In this document: piece by piece, positions 35,712 through 44,223 of the stretch
How positions within the stretch are numbered: position 1 is the first letter of the stretch
Layout: the number at the start of each line of letters is the position of its first letter
Made by a program: the position numbers and the translations under genes
DNA from: Saccharopolyspora spinosa NRRL 18395
Lineage (GTDB): Bacteria > Actinomycetota > Actinomycetes > Mycobacteriales > Pseudonocardiaceae
Length of the DNA stretch: 64,000 bases
Direction of reading: 5' to 3'
Assembly: GCF_000194155.1 (NCBI RefSeq)
Contig: NZ_GL877883.1
Coordinates: 403,056-467,055, forward strand
The notes under the pieces: generated by a model
What the model was told of the DNA's origin: nothing
The model's database searches: none
The model's input: only the letters and a program-made list of their open reading frames with translations

Positions 35712-36604
35712 ATGGGCATCGTCATTGGCCCCAACCAGTACGGCAAGGCCGAGGTCCGCATCGTTTCGGTGAACCGGGACAACGCACGCCACACCATCAA
35801 GGACCTCAACGTCAGCTCCTCGCTGCGCGGCGACCTCGATGCCGCCCACCTCACCGGCGACAACGGCAACGTGCTGCCGACCGACACGCAGAAGAACACG
35901 GTCTACGCCTTCGCCAAGGAAGCGCCGATCGGCGAGATCGAGGACTTCGCGCTGCGGCTGGGCCGGCACTTCGTCGGCACCGCGGACGGCATCACCGGCG
36001 CGCGCATCCTCATCGACGAGTACAGCTGGGAGCGGATCCTGGTCGGCGGCGCCAGCCACGACCACTCCTTCGCCCGCGCAGGCGACGAAAAGCGCACCAC
36101 CGCGGTCACCATCGACGGCGGCCGGGCGCACATCGTGTCCGGGCTGAAGGACCTGGTAGTGCTGAAGTCCACCGGTTCGGAGTTCTGGGGCTACCCCAAG
36201 GACAAGTACACGACGCTGGCGCCGAGACCAACGACCGGATCCTGGCCACCGCGGTCACCGCCCGCTGGCGCTACCTGCACACCGACGTGGACTGGGGCAA
36301 GAGCTTCGAGTCGATCCGCTCGACGATGCTGGAGGCCTTCGCCACCACGCACAGCCTGGCGCTGCAGCAAAGCCTGTACGAGATGGGCAAGTCCGTGCTG
36401 GAGAAGCACCCCGAGGTGGGCGAAGTGCGGCTGTCGCTGCCGAACAAGCACCACTTCCTGGTCGACCTCGAGTACTGCGGGCTGGAGAACGACAACGAGG
36501 TGTTCTTCGCCGCAGACCGGCCGTACGGCCTGATCGAGGGCGTCGTCACCCGCGACGACGTCGAGGAAGCACCGCAGGCCTGGTACAGCCTGCCGCAGTT
36601 CTGA
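35712..36604 (+). pseudogene. Urate oxidase (uricase), interrupted by a frameshift
   Basis: Uricase oxidises urate to 5-hydroxyisourate. The first frame reads MGIVIGPNQYGKAEVRIVSV with the catalytic lysine, NTVYAFAKEAPIGE with the catalytic threonine, and SEFWGYPKDKYTTLA, then loses similarity at about 36220. From there another frame continues AETNDRILATAVTARWRYLH, DVDWGKSFESIRSTMLEAF and LPNKHHFLVDL with the active-site histidine, to a stop at 36604. A two-base insertion (an extra GC in CTGGCGCCGAGACC) or loss of one base at 36217-36222 explains the break. As read, no full enzyme can be made. A sequencing error must be ruled out, since the two partners upstream are intact. Confidence 0.88.
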
Positions 36605-36825
36605 TCTTTCACAGCAGTTTCCCACCGCCGGACCTCCCCGCACCGTGTCGAGAACACCTCGACCTCGTCATCGTGGTCGCGCGCCGGGTCCGGAGGTGGT
36701 CGACGCCGGTGATGCCCTGGCCCGGTCCATCTCGACTTGGATTGCAGGTCGGCGAAGACCTCCGGTCGGAATCGGCGGCGAGATCGCGCGATCGCCGCTT
36801 CTTCCTTTCCCAGTGACGTGACGAA
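36605..36825. other. Intergenic stretch, nothing recognisable
   Basis: No gene or clear signal was identified. It may be the unrecognisable upstream part of the decayed peptidase that follows. Confidence 0.4.
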
Positions 36826-37194
36826 ATGCGCTACCGCACAACCGGAATCGCGACGGCCGTCTACGCCCGCGAGCAGGTTACGGTCGTGGTCGCCTCGGTG
36901 GGCAACGAAACCGCGCCGCTGTGCGCCACTCCGGCCTGGGAGTCGGGTGCGTTGTGCGTCGCCGCGACGGACGGCGACGAGCTCCCACTCCACGTACTCC
37001 AACCTCGCCCTGAAGCTGAACACCAAGGCCGTGTCGGCAGCAGGTTGACTACGACGCCTTCGCCGGAACTTCGATGGCCGCCCCGCAGGTCGCAGGGGGC
37101 GTTGCTCGGCGTGCAGGGCCGCGACGCCGACGGCATCGAGATGGCGCTGATGCGCACTGCGCGCACGCCGCTGGTGGGGTGCGCGGGTTTTTAA
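36826..37194 (+). pseudogene. Decayed subtilisin-like (S8) serine peptidase, C-terminal fragment
   Basis: Three frames must be joined to read the subtilase: VYAREQVTVVVASVGNETAP and LCATPAWESGALCVAATDG in one, YSNLALKLNTKAVSAAG in the second, and YDAFAGTSMAAPQVAGG, which holds the catalytic serine, in the third; GRDADGIEMALMRTARTP then follows. The N-terminal region with the catalytic Asp and His is not seen. The gene is therefore a relic. It lies just after the broken uricase, which suggests this area is decaying or was rearranged. Confidence 0.78.
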
Positions 37195-37260
37195 CCCGGT
37201 CTGCGGCTTCGGGATCGTCGGCTCCGCAGCAGCCGTCCAGCAACCGCTGTGCAGCCAGTC

Positions 37261-37302
37261 CGTCAGCGGTAGTGGTCGGACCAACGACCACTACCGCTGA
37301 CG
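37261..37302. terminator. Long perfect hairpin
   Basis: CGTCAGCGGTAGTGGTCG pairs perfectly with its complement (37285-37302) across a six-base loop. No T-run follows. It could terminate transcription from the uricase operon. Confidence 0.7.
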
Positions 37303-37424
37303 CTCCGCTGCTGGACCGAATTCGCGAATGGCGCAAAATTCCTCGACCGCGCGCCCGAATCCAGGAACAATGATCAATGCACGCGCCGCCGCGCGGGCAC
37401 CGACCGATCCGGGAGTTCGGGCCG

Positions 37425-37609
37425 ATGGACCTTTCGAAGCTTTTCAAGATGGTGTCCCCTGCGAAGCACCATTCGCACGGGCACTCCAGCAGCGGTGGGC
37501 ACCGCCATCGGCCTTCCGTCGCAACGACAGCAGCAGCGGGCACGGCCACCGCCGGCACCGCTCGCGCAGCAGCAGCCACGGCCACTACCGCCGTCGCAGC
37601 CACAGCTGA
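37425..37609 (+). pseudogene. Small His/Ser/Arg-rich protein, apparently frameshifted
   Basis: An ATG opens MDLSKLFKMVSPAKHHSHGH followed by SSSGGHRHRPS. From about 37515 the similar composition continues in another frame, RRNDSSSGHGHRRHRSRSSS then HGHYRRRSHS, to a stop at 37609. The two parts would make one 61-62 residue His-rich protein if one base was lost. A metal-binding or nucleic-acid-binding role is possible. It directly precedes the kinase-like gene. Alternatively this is only low-complexity sequence. Confidence 0.45.
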
Positions 37610-37632
37610 CGCCGCACAATCGGCTTCCTTCG

Positions 37633-38544
37633 GTGCTGATCGATTCGTTGAGCTCCTACTACTACGGCGAACCGGACCAGGGCTGGGGACCGTCGGAAGC
37701 GCCGCTCGCGCCGGGCGAAGCACTCGCGCCCGGTTACCGGGTCGTGGGCCACTTGCGCCGCGGCAGCCGGCTCGACGTCTACGACGTTTGGAGCGAGGAG
37801 CGTTCCTGCCGCTGCATCGCCAAGACCGTCCGGCCGGAGCGCGCCGCCGACGAGTGCGCCGTGGGTTGGTTGCGCAACGAAGGCGTGCTGCTGACCCAGT
37901 TCGCGCATCCGCACCTGGTTCGCGGCTACGAGATCGTGCAAGCGGAGCGGCCGCTGCGCCCGGTGGTGATCACCGAGACGCTCCCCGGCCACACGCTGGG
38001 TTTCCTGATCGAGGAATTCGGTCGGCTGCGGCCGATCGACACTGCGGTGCTGGGCATCCAGCTGTGCTCGGTGCTCGGTTACCTGCACCGCCGCGGCTGG
38101 GTGCACCTCGACGTGAAACCGTCCAATGTGGTCGAGGTCGGCGGGCGGGCGGTGCTGCTCGACCTGAGCCTGGCCTGCCGGATCGGCGAGCGCAGCTCGG
38201 CCGGGACGTTCGACTACCTCTCCCCGGAACAGGCCGGTGGCGGCGAGATGACCCCGGCGGCCGACACCTGGGGCTTGGGCACCACGCTTTACGAGGCCCT
38301 TTCCGGCACCACGCCGTGGGCGGAGGTGTCGCACCGGCAGCGCAGCAGCAACGGCACCCGCTACTACCCGCAGCGGGACACCACCGCCGCGCCGCTGCGC
38401 ACCCACCGCCGCCTGCCCGCTGCGCTGTCCCGAACGGTCGACGCGTGCCTCATCGCGGACCCGAAGTCCCGCCCGACGGTCGCCGAGGTCGCGGACCAGC
38501 TGATCGCCTGGTCCGGCATGAACCCGGAGACCATCGACGCCTGA
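37633..38544 (+). CDS. Serine/threonine protein kinase-like protein with divergent motifs
   Basis: This protein of about 303 residues is a Hanks-type kinase by its order of motifs. The ATP-anchoring lysine is in RCIAKTVRPE, the catalytic loop is HLDVKPSNVV (HLD instead of HRD), the metal site is LLDLSLACRIG (DLS instead of DFG), and the activation segment ends LSPEQAGGG. The glycine-rich loop is poorly preserved (LRRGSRLDVYDV). No transmembrane or sensor domain follows, so it is a soluble short kinase or pseudokinase. The GTG at 37633 is my choice; the frame is open further upstream to 37495 but that part overlaps the His-rich frame and is low complexity. Confidence 0.8.
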   Translation: MLIDSLSSYYYGEPDQGWGPSEAPLAPGEALAPGYRVVGHLRRGSRLDVYDVWSEERSCRCIAKTVRPERAADECAVGWLRNEGVLLTQFAHPHLVRGYEIVQAERPLRPVVITETLPGHTLGFLIEEFGRLRPIDTAVLGIQLCSVLGYLHRRGWVHLDVKPSNVVEVGGRAVLLDLSLACRIGERSSAGTFDYLSPEQAGGGEMTPAADTWGLGTTLYEALSGTTPWAEVSHRQRSSNGTRYYPQRDTTAAPLRTHRRLPAALSRTVDACLIADPKSRPTVAEVADQLIAWSGMNPETIDA

Positions 38545-38798
38545 CCTAGCGGATCTCCTTGCGCGGCAAGGCGAAATCGGCCCCGGCACCATCCCCGCCG
38601 CCGCGAGGAGGAGCGCGAGACGTCCGCCGTCCGCCAGCACGGTCGGCTGAGCGCTGTGCGCGCTTCGATGACCCTCTACACCGCGTCCCGGCAGTGGCTT
38701 CGAGGTGACGACGCGGACCGCATGAGGTCGATCGAACGGAGCTTTCGAGCAGCTAGGACCGGCTTCGCAGGAGTCCCGCAGGACAGACCTCGGCGGGA

Positions 38799-39131
38799 TC
38801 AGCGCTTGCGGCGGAAGGCGATCGCGATGGCGACCAGGGCGGTGGCGAGCGCCAGCTGGCCACCCCAAACGATCTTGTTCACGTTGACGGCCGGGTGCCA
38901 GGCGACCTTACCGCCGGCGGAGATCGAAAACGCGCCGACCGGGCTCGCTTCCATGCCGATGCCGAAGCCGCCGTCGTCGCGGTGCCGATGGCGCCCGCCG
39001 CCGGATCGAACCCTGGCCACCGGCAGTAAAGTGGTGTCGCCCTGCTGCACGGGTTCCCCGAATACCTGGCGCTTGCCCAGCCGCTCGGCCAGCGTTTCCA
39101 GGATTTCGCCTCGGGCGGCCTGCTCTTCCAT
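38799..39131 (-). CDS. GerW/YtfJ-family sporulation-associated protein
   Basis: The 110-residue protein matches the YtfJ/GerW family by the N-terminal EILETLAERLGKRQVFGEPV, then DTTLLPVARVRSGGG, a Gly/His-rich stretch GGFGIGMEASPVGAFSISAG and AVNVNKIVWGGQLALA with a hydrophobic C-terminal helix before RRKR. In Bacillus the homologue is found in spores; in actinomycetes the role is unknown. The ATG at 39131 follows GAGGAGAAG. It stands alone. Confidence 0.8.
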   Translation of the reverse strand: MEEQAARGEILETLAERLGKRQVFGEPVQQGDTTLLPVARVRSGGGRHRHRDDGGFGIGMEASPVGAFSISAGGKVAWHPAVNVNKIVWGGQLALATALVAIAIAFRRKR

Positions 39132-39337
39132 GATCTTCTCCTCACGATGCCGTGGTACTGACCCGACGCTACGCGTGGGCAAGCGGACGGATCAGAAGCG
39201 GATGACCTGGCGCATGGCGCGGCCTTGTCCCGCGAGGGCAGGCCGGAACCCAGGAGCGAGCCGACGATCGTGCGCGTTTCGCTCACCAGTGCAAGCGGCA
39301 GCACCGCACCCCTGATCTTCATCACCAGCCGTGAGGA

Positions 39338-39361
39338 CCGCAGTTTCAATTGAAACTACGG
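39338..39361. repeat. Dispersed palindrome, family 1
   Basis: CCGCAGTTTCAATTGAAACT then ACGG is nearly perfect over 24 bp; its core equals that at 23415-23430. Confidence 0.65.
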
Positions 39362-39410
39362 AGAGGAGGTGACCGGCGAACGGCGTCCTCCACCCAGCAC
39401 CTGATCGGGA

Positions 39411-40664
39411 TCAGAGGCGCCCGAGCTTGCGGATCTCCGGTTCCGCCAGGCCCGTCATCTCCTTGACCTCGTCCGCGTCGGTGGCGCCGTTGTCCAGCGC
39501 CCGCACGAAGGACGCCGCCAGCGCTCGCGCCGTCGCCGGCTCGTCCAGCACTGCGCTGCCGCTGGCCGACACGTACGCCGACAGGCGCGCCGCCTCGGCG
39601 GGAGCCGAGTCTCGGAAAGCCGCGAAAACCGCCGCGTAGCGGGTCACCAACTGTGCCGGGTGCAGGTCCCAGCCCTGGTAGAAGCCGTGCTCCAGCGACC
39701 GGCGGGTGAGCCCGTAGTGGGTGTGCCAGCCGTGGTGCACCTGGTCGCCGACCGGCAGCACGTTGGTCGAGCCGTCGGACAGGAACACCCCGGTGCCTGC
39801 CGCCGACACCTGCATCGCGTGCCGCGCGAAGTCGCAGGCGCGGTGCGCGAGATGCTGGTGCGCGGCAGTCAGCCCGCAGCTCGCGGTGTAGTCGTAGGTG
39901 CCGAAGTGCAGCCCGGTGACCCGGCCGCCGCCCGCGCGCAGGAACAGCGGCAGCGCCAAGCGACCGTGGGAGTCCACGATGGACTGGGTGGTCTCCACCT
40001 GGATTTCGAAGCGCAGCGACTTCTCCGGCATGCCCAGCTGCTGCTCGAAGAGCTCCAGCAGCTCGACGAACACCTCCACCTGCGCGGCGTCGACGACTTT
40101 CGGAAAGGTGAGCACGAACCCGGCCGGCAGGCTGCCCCACTGCTGCAGCAGCGCGGTGAGGAAGACGTCCAACGTGCGCACCGAGCGGGCGCGCAGCTCG
40201 GGCGTGTCGAAGGACTTCACCCGCAGACCGAAGTTCGCCGGCTCGATGCCGTCTCGCAGCCACGCGGCGACCACCCCGGCGGTGCGCTCGGCGTCGGCGT
40301 CCTCGACGTCGTCGCCGGGCCGCCCGTAGCCGTCCTCGAAGTCGATGCGCAGGTCTTCCACCGGGGAGTTCTGCAGCTTCGCCCGCACCCGCGGATGCAC
40401 GGCCCGGGCGATCTGGTCGTCCAGGCCGAGGATCTCGACGAAGTCCTCGAAACGGGGCGCGTCCCGGTCGAACGCGGCCAGCGCCTCGCGGCCCCACTGC
40501 CGTACCGTCTCGGCGTCGACCTTGTTCGCCGGCACGTAGCAGGTGTGCACCGGCTGCCGGGCCGCGCTCGCCCCCGGGTAGGTGCGGGCGATGTGCTCGT
40601 CCACGGCGGACAGCCGGGCGAGCCGCTTCGCGATCTCCGCGGATTCCAGCGAGGTTCTGGCCAC
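39411..40664 (-). CDS. DUF6986 family protein (HpcH/HpaI aldolase or citrate lyase beta-like), partner of malate synthase
   Basis: This 417-residue protein has a TIM-barrel resembling HpcH/HpaI aldolases and CitE: EDLRIDFEDGYGRPGDDVED with acidic metal ligands, LRFEIQVETTQSIVDSHGRL with the conserved glutamate, and GLHFGTYDYTASCGL. Such genes accompany malate synthase in the allantoin regions of actinomycetes, so it may handle a glyoxylate or malyl-type metabolite, but its reaction is not known. The GTG at 40664 follows GGGAG; the frame extends to 40742. It is directly downstream of aceB, with two palindromes in the spacer. Confidence 0.8.
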   Translation of the reverse strand: MARTSLESAEIAKRLARLSAVDEHIARTYPGASAARQPVHTCYVPANKVDAETVRQWGREALAAFDRDAPRFEDFVEILGLDDQIARAVHPRVRAKLQNSPVEDLRIDFEDGYGRPGDDVEDADAERTAGVVAAWLRDGIEPANFGLRVKSFDTPELRARSVRTLDVFLTALLQQWGSLPAGFVLTFPKVVDAAQVEVFVELLELFEQQLGMPEKSLRFEIQVETTQSIVDSHGRLALPLFLRAGGGRVTGLHFGTYDYTASCGLTAAHQHLAHRACDFARHAMQVSAAGTGVFLSDGSTNVLPVGDQVHHGWHTHYGLTRRSLEHGFYQGWDLHPAQLVTRYAAVFAAFRDSAPAEAARLSAYVSASGSAVLDEPATARALAASFVRALDNGATDADEVKEMTGLAEPEIRKLGRL

Positions 40665-40747
40665 TTGCGCTCCCTTCGGTCCGACAGCCGGGAGGCGTCC
40701 CCAGCTGCCCAGCTCGGCTCCGGCGATGGGCCGCACGTCCACGGCGG

Positions 40748-40794
40748 TGCGATTTCAGTGGAAATTGCGGGTCTGATTTCCATTGAAATCGCGG
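40748..40794. repeat. Two dispersed palindromes, family 1, between aceB and the DUF6986 gene
   Basis: TGCGATTTCAGTGGAAATTG and CTGATTTCCATTGAAATCGC lie back to back; each pairs with itself, and they also pair with each other. Confidence 0.65.
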
Positions 40795-40831
40795 AGGACG
40801 CACGGCCCCGGGCTCACCGCAGCCTCATCAC

Positions 40832-42424
40832 TCAGTCGATCTGCTCGTAGGCGGGCAGCGTCAGGAAGTCGACGAACTCGTCGGCCACCGCCACCTGCTC
40901 GAACAGCTCGATCGCCCGGCCGAGGTCGTCGACCGGGAAGCCGTCTTCGGCCCGCAGCTGCTTCTCGGTCTCGGCCAGGACCTCGCGGACCAGGTCCGCG
41001 GTGACCGGCTCGCCACCGGCCAGCACCACGCTGTTGTGCAGCCACTGCCAGATCTGCGAACGCGAGATCTCGGCGGTCGCGGCGTCCTCCATGAGGTTGT
41101 GGATCGCCGCCGCGCCGTTGCCGCCCAGCCACGACACGATGTAGCGGACGCCGACGTCGACCGCGGCGCGCAGGCCCTCGATGGTCTTCTCACCGGGGGT
41201 GTCGGCCACCGACAGCAGCTGGTCGGCTGTCACCGAGACCTCGTCGCGGGTGCGGTCGATCTGGTTGGGCTTGTCGCCCAGCACCGCGTTGAACTCCTCG
41301 AAGCAGATCGGCACCAGGCCGGGGTGGGCGACCCAGGAGCCGTCGAAGCCGTCGCCGGCCTCACGCTTCTTGTCGTCGTGCACCTTGGCCATCGCGGCCT
41401 CGTTGGTGGCCGGGTCCTTGGTCGGGATGAACGCGGCCATGCCGCCGATCGCGAACGCACCGCGCTTGTGGCAGGTGCGCACCAGCAGCTCGGTGTAGGC
41501 GCGCATGAACGGCGCGGTCATGGTGACCGAGTTGCGCTCCGGCAGGACGTACTTGTCGGAGTCGCGGAAGGTCTTGATCACGCTGAACAGGTAGTCCCAG
41601 CGCCCGGCGTTGAGGCCGGCGGAGTGGTCGCGCAGCTCGTAGAGGATCTCCTCCATTTCGAACGCGGCCGGGTAGGTCTCGATCAGCACCGTGGCGCGCA
41701 CCGTGCCGTGCGGGATGCCGAGCTCCTGCTGGGCGTGGGTGAACACGTCGTTCCACAGCCGCGCCTCGAGGTGGCTCTCCATCTTGGGCAGGTAGAAGTA
41801 CGGCCCGCTGTCGCGGCTGATCAGTTCCTTGGCGTTGTGGAAGAAATGCAGGCCGAAGTCGACGAATGCGGCGACCACGGGCTTGCCGTCGACCAGGACG
41901 TGCTTTTCGTCGAAGTGCCAGCCGCGGGGGCGCACCAGCGGCACAGCGTGCTTGACGTCGTCGCGCAGCTTGTAGTGCTTGCCCTCGGGCGTGGTCAGCT
42001 CGATCTGCTTGCGCACCAGGTCGTAGAGGTTGACCTGGCCGGAGACGACGTTGCGCCAGTGCGGGGTGTTGGCGTCTTCGAGGTCGGCGAGCCAGATGCG
42101 GGCGCCGGAGTTCAGCGCGTTGATCGCCATCTTGCGGTCGGTCGGACCGGTGATCTCGACGCGTCGGTCGGCGATGTCGGCGGGCGGCGCGGCCACCTGC
42201 CAGTCGCCTTCGCGGATGTGCCGGGTCTCTTCCAGAAAGTCGAGCCGCCCCTTCGCACTGGCCTCGGCGCGGCGCTCCTTGCGGCGGGCGAGCAACTCGT
42301 CGCGGCGGGCGCCGAAGGCGCGCTGCAGGCCGGCGACGAACGCGAGCGCTTCCGCGGTGAGGATCTCGTCCCCGCGCTCGACGGCACCGCCGAGCACCTG
42401 CACTCCTGCTGGCGTTTCGGACAT
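40832..42424 (-). CDS. aceB: Malate synthase A
   Basis: AceB joins glyoxylate with acetyl-CoA to give malate. The 530-residue protein has the family regions: LADLEDANTPHWRNVVSGQV, the glyoxylate/Mg-binding RATVLIETYPAAFEMEEILY, DYLFSVIKTFRDSDKYVLPE, FAIGGMAAFIPTKDP, and the catalytic aspartate region near LMEDAATAEISRSQIWQWLH. The ATG at 42424 follows GAGGTGG. It is divergent from an IclR regulator and here probably serves disposal of glyoxylate from purine breakdown rather than only the glyoxylate shunt. Confidence 0.96.
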   Translation of the reverse strand: MSETPAGVQVLGGAVERGDEILTAEALAFVAGLQRAFGARRDELLARRKERRAEASAKGRLDFLEETRHIREGDWQVAAPPADIADRRVEITGPTDRKMAINALNSGARIWLADLEDANTPHWRNVVSGQVNLYDLVRKQIELTTPEGKHYKLRDDVKHAVPLVRPRGWHFDEKHVLVDGKPVVAAFVDFGLHFFHNAKELISRDSGPYFYLPKMESHLEARLWNDVFTHAQQELGIPHGTVRATVLIETYPAAFEMEEILYELRDHSAGLNAGRWDYLFSVIKTFRDSDKYVLPERNSVTMTAPFMRAYTELLVRTCHKRGAFAIGGMAAFIPTKDPATNEAAMAKVHDDKKREAGDGFDGSWVAHPGLVPICFEEFNAVLGDKPNQIDRTRDEVSVTADQLLSVADTPGEKTIEGLRAAVDVGVRYIVSWLGGNGAAAIHNLMEDAATAEISRSQIWQWLHNSVVLAGGEPVTADLVREVLAETEKQLRAEDGFPVDDLGRAIELFEQVAVADEFVDFLTLPAYEQID

Positions 42425-42551
42425 GAGAAGTCCACCTCTTTCTGCTGCCGGGTTCCAGACGGTGGCTTGATGGCTCACCTTGCCGCGTGACGGACTGTCG
42501 CGCACCCGACGGGTGCGCGGCGGCCGTTCCGCTAGCGGTACGCCCGTTATG

Positions 42552-42578
42552 TTTTCTGCATCGTGGATGTTAGTTTCC
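42552..42578. promoter_or_regulatory. Candidate operator in the aceB-iclR spacer
   Basis: TTTTCTGCATCGTGGATGTT then AGTTTCC lies between the divergent genes and resembles a stretch upstream of allB (27781-27807), including TTTC and ATCGTG. Confidence 0.4.
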
Positions 42579-42665
42579 ATATAGCGTTCGAAGCAACATG
42601 AGCTGGCGCACCCACCACCGACTAGACTGCTGCCCAGCCAGCCACAGTGGAAAGGGAGTTCTGCG

Positions 42666-43445
42666 ATGACCACTGGCCCGCAGCGGGCAACTCAGGGCGG
42701 AGGGGTGCAGTCGGTCGAACGCACCTTCGAACTCCTGGAACTGATGGCTGACGCCGGCGGCGAAGTCGCCCTGTCCGAGCTCGCCGAGAAGTCAGGCTTG
42801 CCGCTACCGACGATCCACCGCATCATCCGCACCCTGGTGAGCAACGGCTACGCCCGGCAGCAGCCCTCCCGCCGTTACGCGCTCGGACCCCGGCTGATCC
42901 GGCTCGGCGAGACCGCCAGCCGCGCGCTCGGCTCCTGGGCCCGCCCTTACCTGGCCGAGCTCACCGAGGCCACCGGCGAGACCTCCAACATGGCGGTGCT
43001 CGACGGCGAGCAGGTCGTCTACGTCGCGCAGGTCCCCTCGCAGCACTCCATGCGGATGTTCACCGAGGTCGGCCGCCGAGTCGACGCGCACGCCACGGCC
43101 GTCGGCAAGGCCGTCATGGCCACCATGCCGCCGGAGACGGTGACGCAGCTGCTCTCCCGCACGACGATGCAGCCGCAGACCGAGCGCACCATCACGACGG
43201 TCGAGGCGATGCAGGAGGAGCTCGGCCGCATCCGCCAGCAGGGCTACGCGCTGGACGACGGCGAGCAGGAGGTCGGCGTGCGCTGCTATGCGGTCGCCGT
43301 GCCGGGCGCGCCGGCAGGCGCGGCCATCTCCATCAGCGGGCCGGAGGGCCGGATGACCCGAATCTCGACCGACGAGGTCATCCCCCTGATGAAGCGCCTG
43401 GCCAACGACCTGTCGGCCGAACTCAGCGTCAGCAACACGGCCTGA
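42666..43445 (+). CDS. IclR-family transcriptional regulator (AllR-like)
   Basis: The 259-residue protein has an N-terminal winged helix (VQSVERTFELLELMADAGGE, LSELAEKSGLPLPTIHRIIR, LVSNGYARQQPSRRYALG) and the IclR effector domain (ETSNMAVLDGEQVVYVAQVP, VDAHATAVGKAVMATMPP, VRCYAVAVPGAPAGAAISIS). Its place, divergent from aceB in a purine-catabolism block, matches AllR of Streptomyces, a repressor of allantoin genes that responds to allantoin-pathway metabolites such as glyoxylate or allantoate. The ATG at 42666 follows AAAGGGAG. The ligand is inference. Confidence 0.87.
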   Translation: MTTGPQRATQGGGVQSVERTFELLELMADAGGEVALSELAEKSGLPLPTIHRIIRTLVSNGYARQQPSRRYALGPRLIRLGETASRALGSWARPYLAELTEATGETSNMAVLDGEQVVYVAQVPSQHSMRMFTEVGRRVDAHATAVGKAVMATMPPETVTQLLSRTTMQPQTERTITTVEAMQEELGRIRQQGYALDDGEQEVGVRCYAVAVPGAPAGAAISISGPEGRMTRISTDEVIPLMKRLANDLSAELSVSNTA

Positions 43446-43476
43446 CCCCCGACGCCACCACCCGACCCACACCGGC

Positions 43477-43575
43477 GCGAACGGTCCGTTCGCCCAGCCA
43501 GCAGCGCAAGCCCGCGCGCCCGGATGGAGCGAACGGACCGTTCACTTCACCTATTGACGCGAACAGGCCGTTCGC
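43477..43575. repeat. Three dispersed palindromes, family 2
   Basis: GCGAACGGTCCGTTCGC (43477-43493), GCGAACGGACCGTTCAC (43529-43545) and GCGAACAGGCCGTTCGC (43559-43575) lie between the convergent iclR and dedA genes. Confidence 0.8.
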
Positions 43576-43620
43576 CCCGAACCAGCTAGCGAAAACCACC
43601 TCTACAGCGGCGAAAAGTAC

Positions 43621-44223
43621 TCACCGGGCTTGGTGGAGCTGCTTGCGGCGGCGGAGCCACCACACCGCCAGGACGATCAGCGCCGCGATGCCGAGCAGCG
43701 GCAGCCCCAGCAATCCCGCTGCCGCTTCCACCTTCTCGTACGCCGCACCCGACCAGACACCGAGCAGCACCAACGTGGTCGCCCACGCTGCTGCGACCGG
43801 CACATTGCAGACCGTGAACCGCAGGTGGGTCATGCTGGTTCGGCCCGCGAGCCGAGGCACCAGCGTCCGCACCACGGCGAAGCACTGCGACGCCGCCACC
43901 GTCGATTTCACGCGTCCGTCCAACGCGGACTCCGCCCGCGCGAACCGCTGCTCGCCGAACCGCTTGACCAGCTGCCGCCGCAGCAAACCGTCCCGGCGAC
44001 CGCGGAAGTAGCCGTGCTGGCAACCGGAAGCCGTCGCGCCGAATGCGCTGATCGCGGCCACCCACACCTCCACGACACCGTGCCCGGCCAACCACCCCAG
44101 CGCCAGCACGGTGGCCGAGCCCGGTAGGAAAACCCCGATCAGCAGGCCGGATTCGGCGAACAGCAGCGCCACGGCCACGGCGAGCGCGAGCGGGCCGGGT
44201 ATCCCGGCCAATAAGTCCGTCAC
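43621..44223 (-). CDS. DedA-family membrane protein
   Basis: The 200-residue protein is a DedA (SNARE-associated/VTT) family member with several membrane segments: PLALAVAVALLFAESGLLIG, VFLPGSATVLALGWLAGHG, SAFGATASGCQHGYFRGRRD and a C-terminal LLGLPLLGIAALIVLAVWWL. DedA proteins are thought to be lipid scramblases or transporters needed for envelope integrity. Its GTG at 44223 overlaps the tsaE stop (GTGA), so it is cotranslated with tsaE. The typical FxGRFxPxxR region reads FAVVRTLVPRLAG. Confidence 0.85.
   Translation of the reverse strand: MTDLLAGIPGPLALAVAVALLFAESGLLIGVFLPGSATVLALGWLAGHGVVEVWVAAISAFGATASGCQHGYFRGRRDGLLRRQLVKRFGEQRFARAESALDGRVKSTVAASQCFAVVRTLVPRLAGRTSMTHLRFTVCNVPVAAAWATTLVLLGVWSGAAYEKVEAAAGLLGLPLLGIAALIVLAVWWLRRRKQLHQAR

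Noticed and set aside
36210..36230. Programmed frameshifting in uricase
   Set aside because: No slippery heptamer or downstream pseudoknot is visible, and uricases are not known to use recoding; mutation or sequencing error is simpler.
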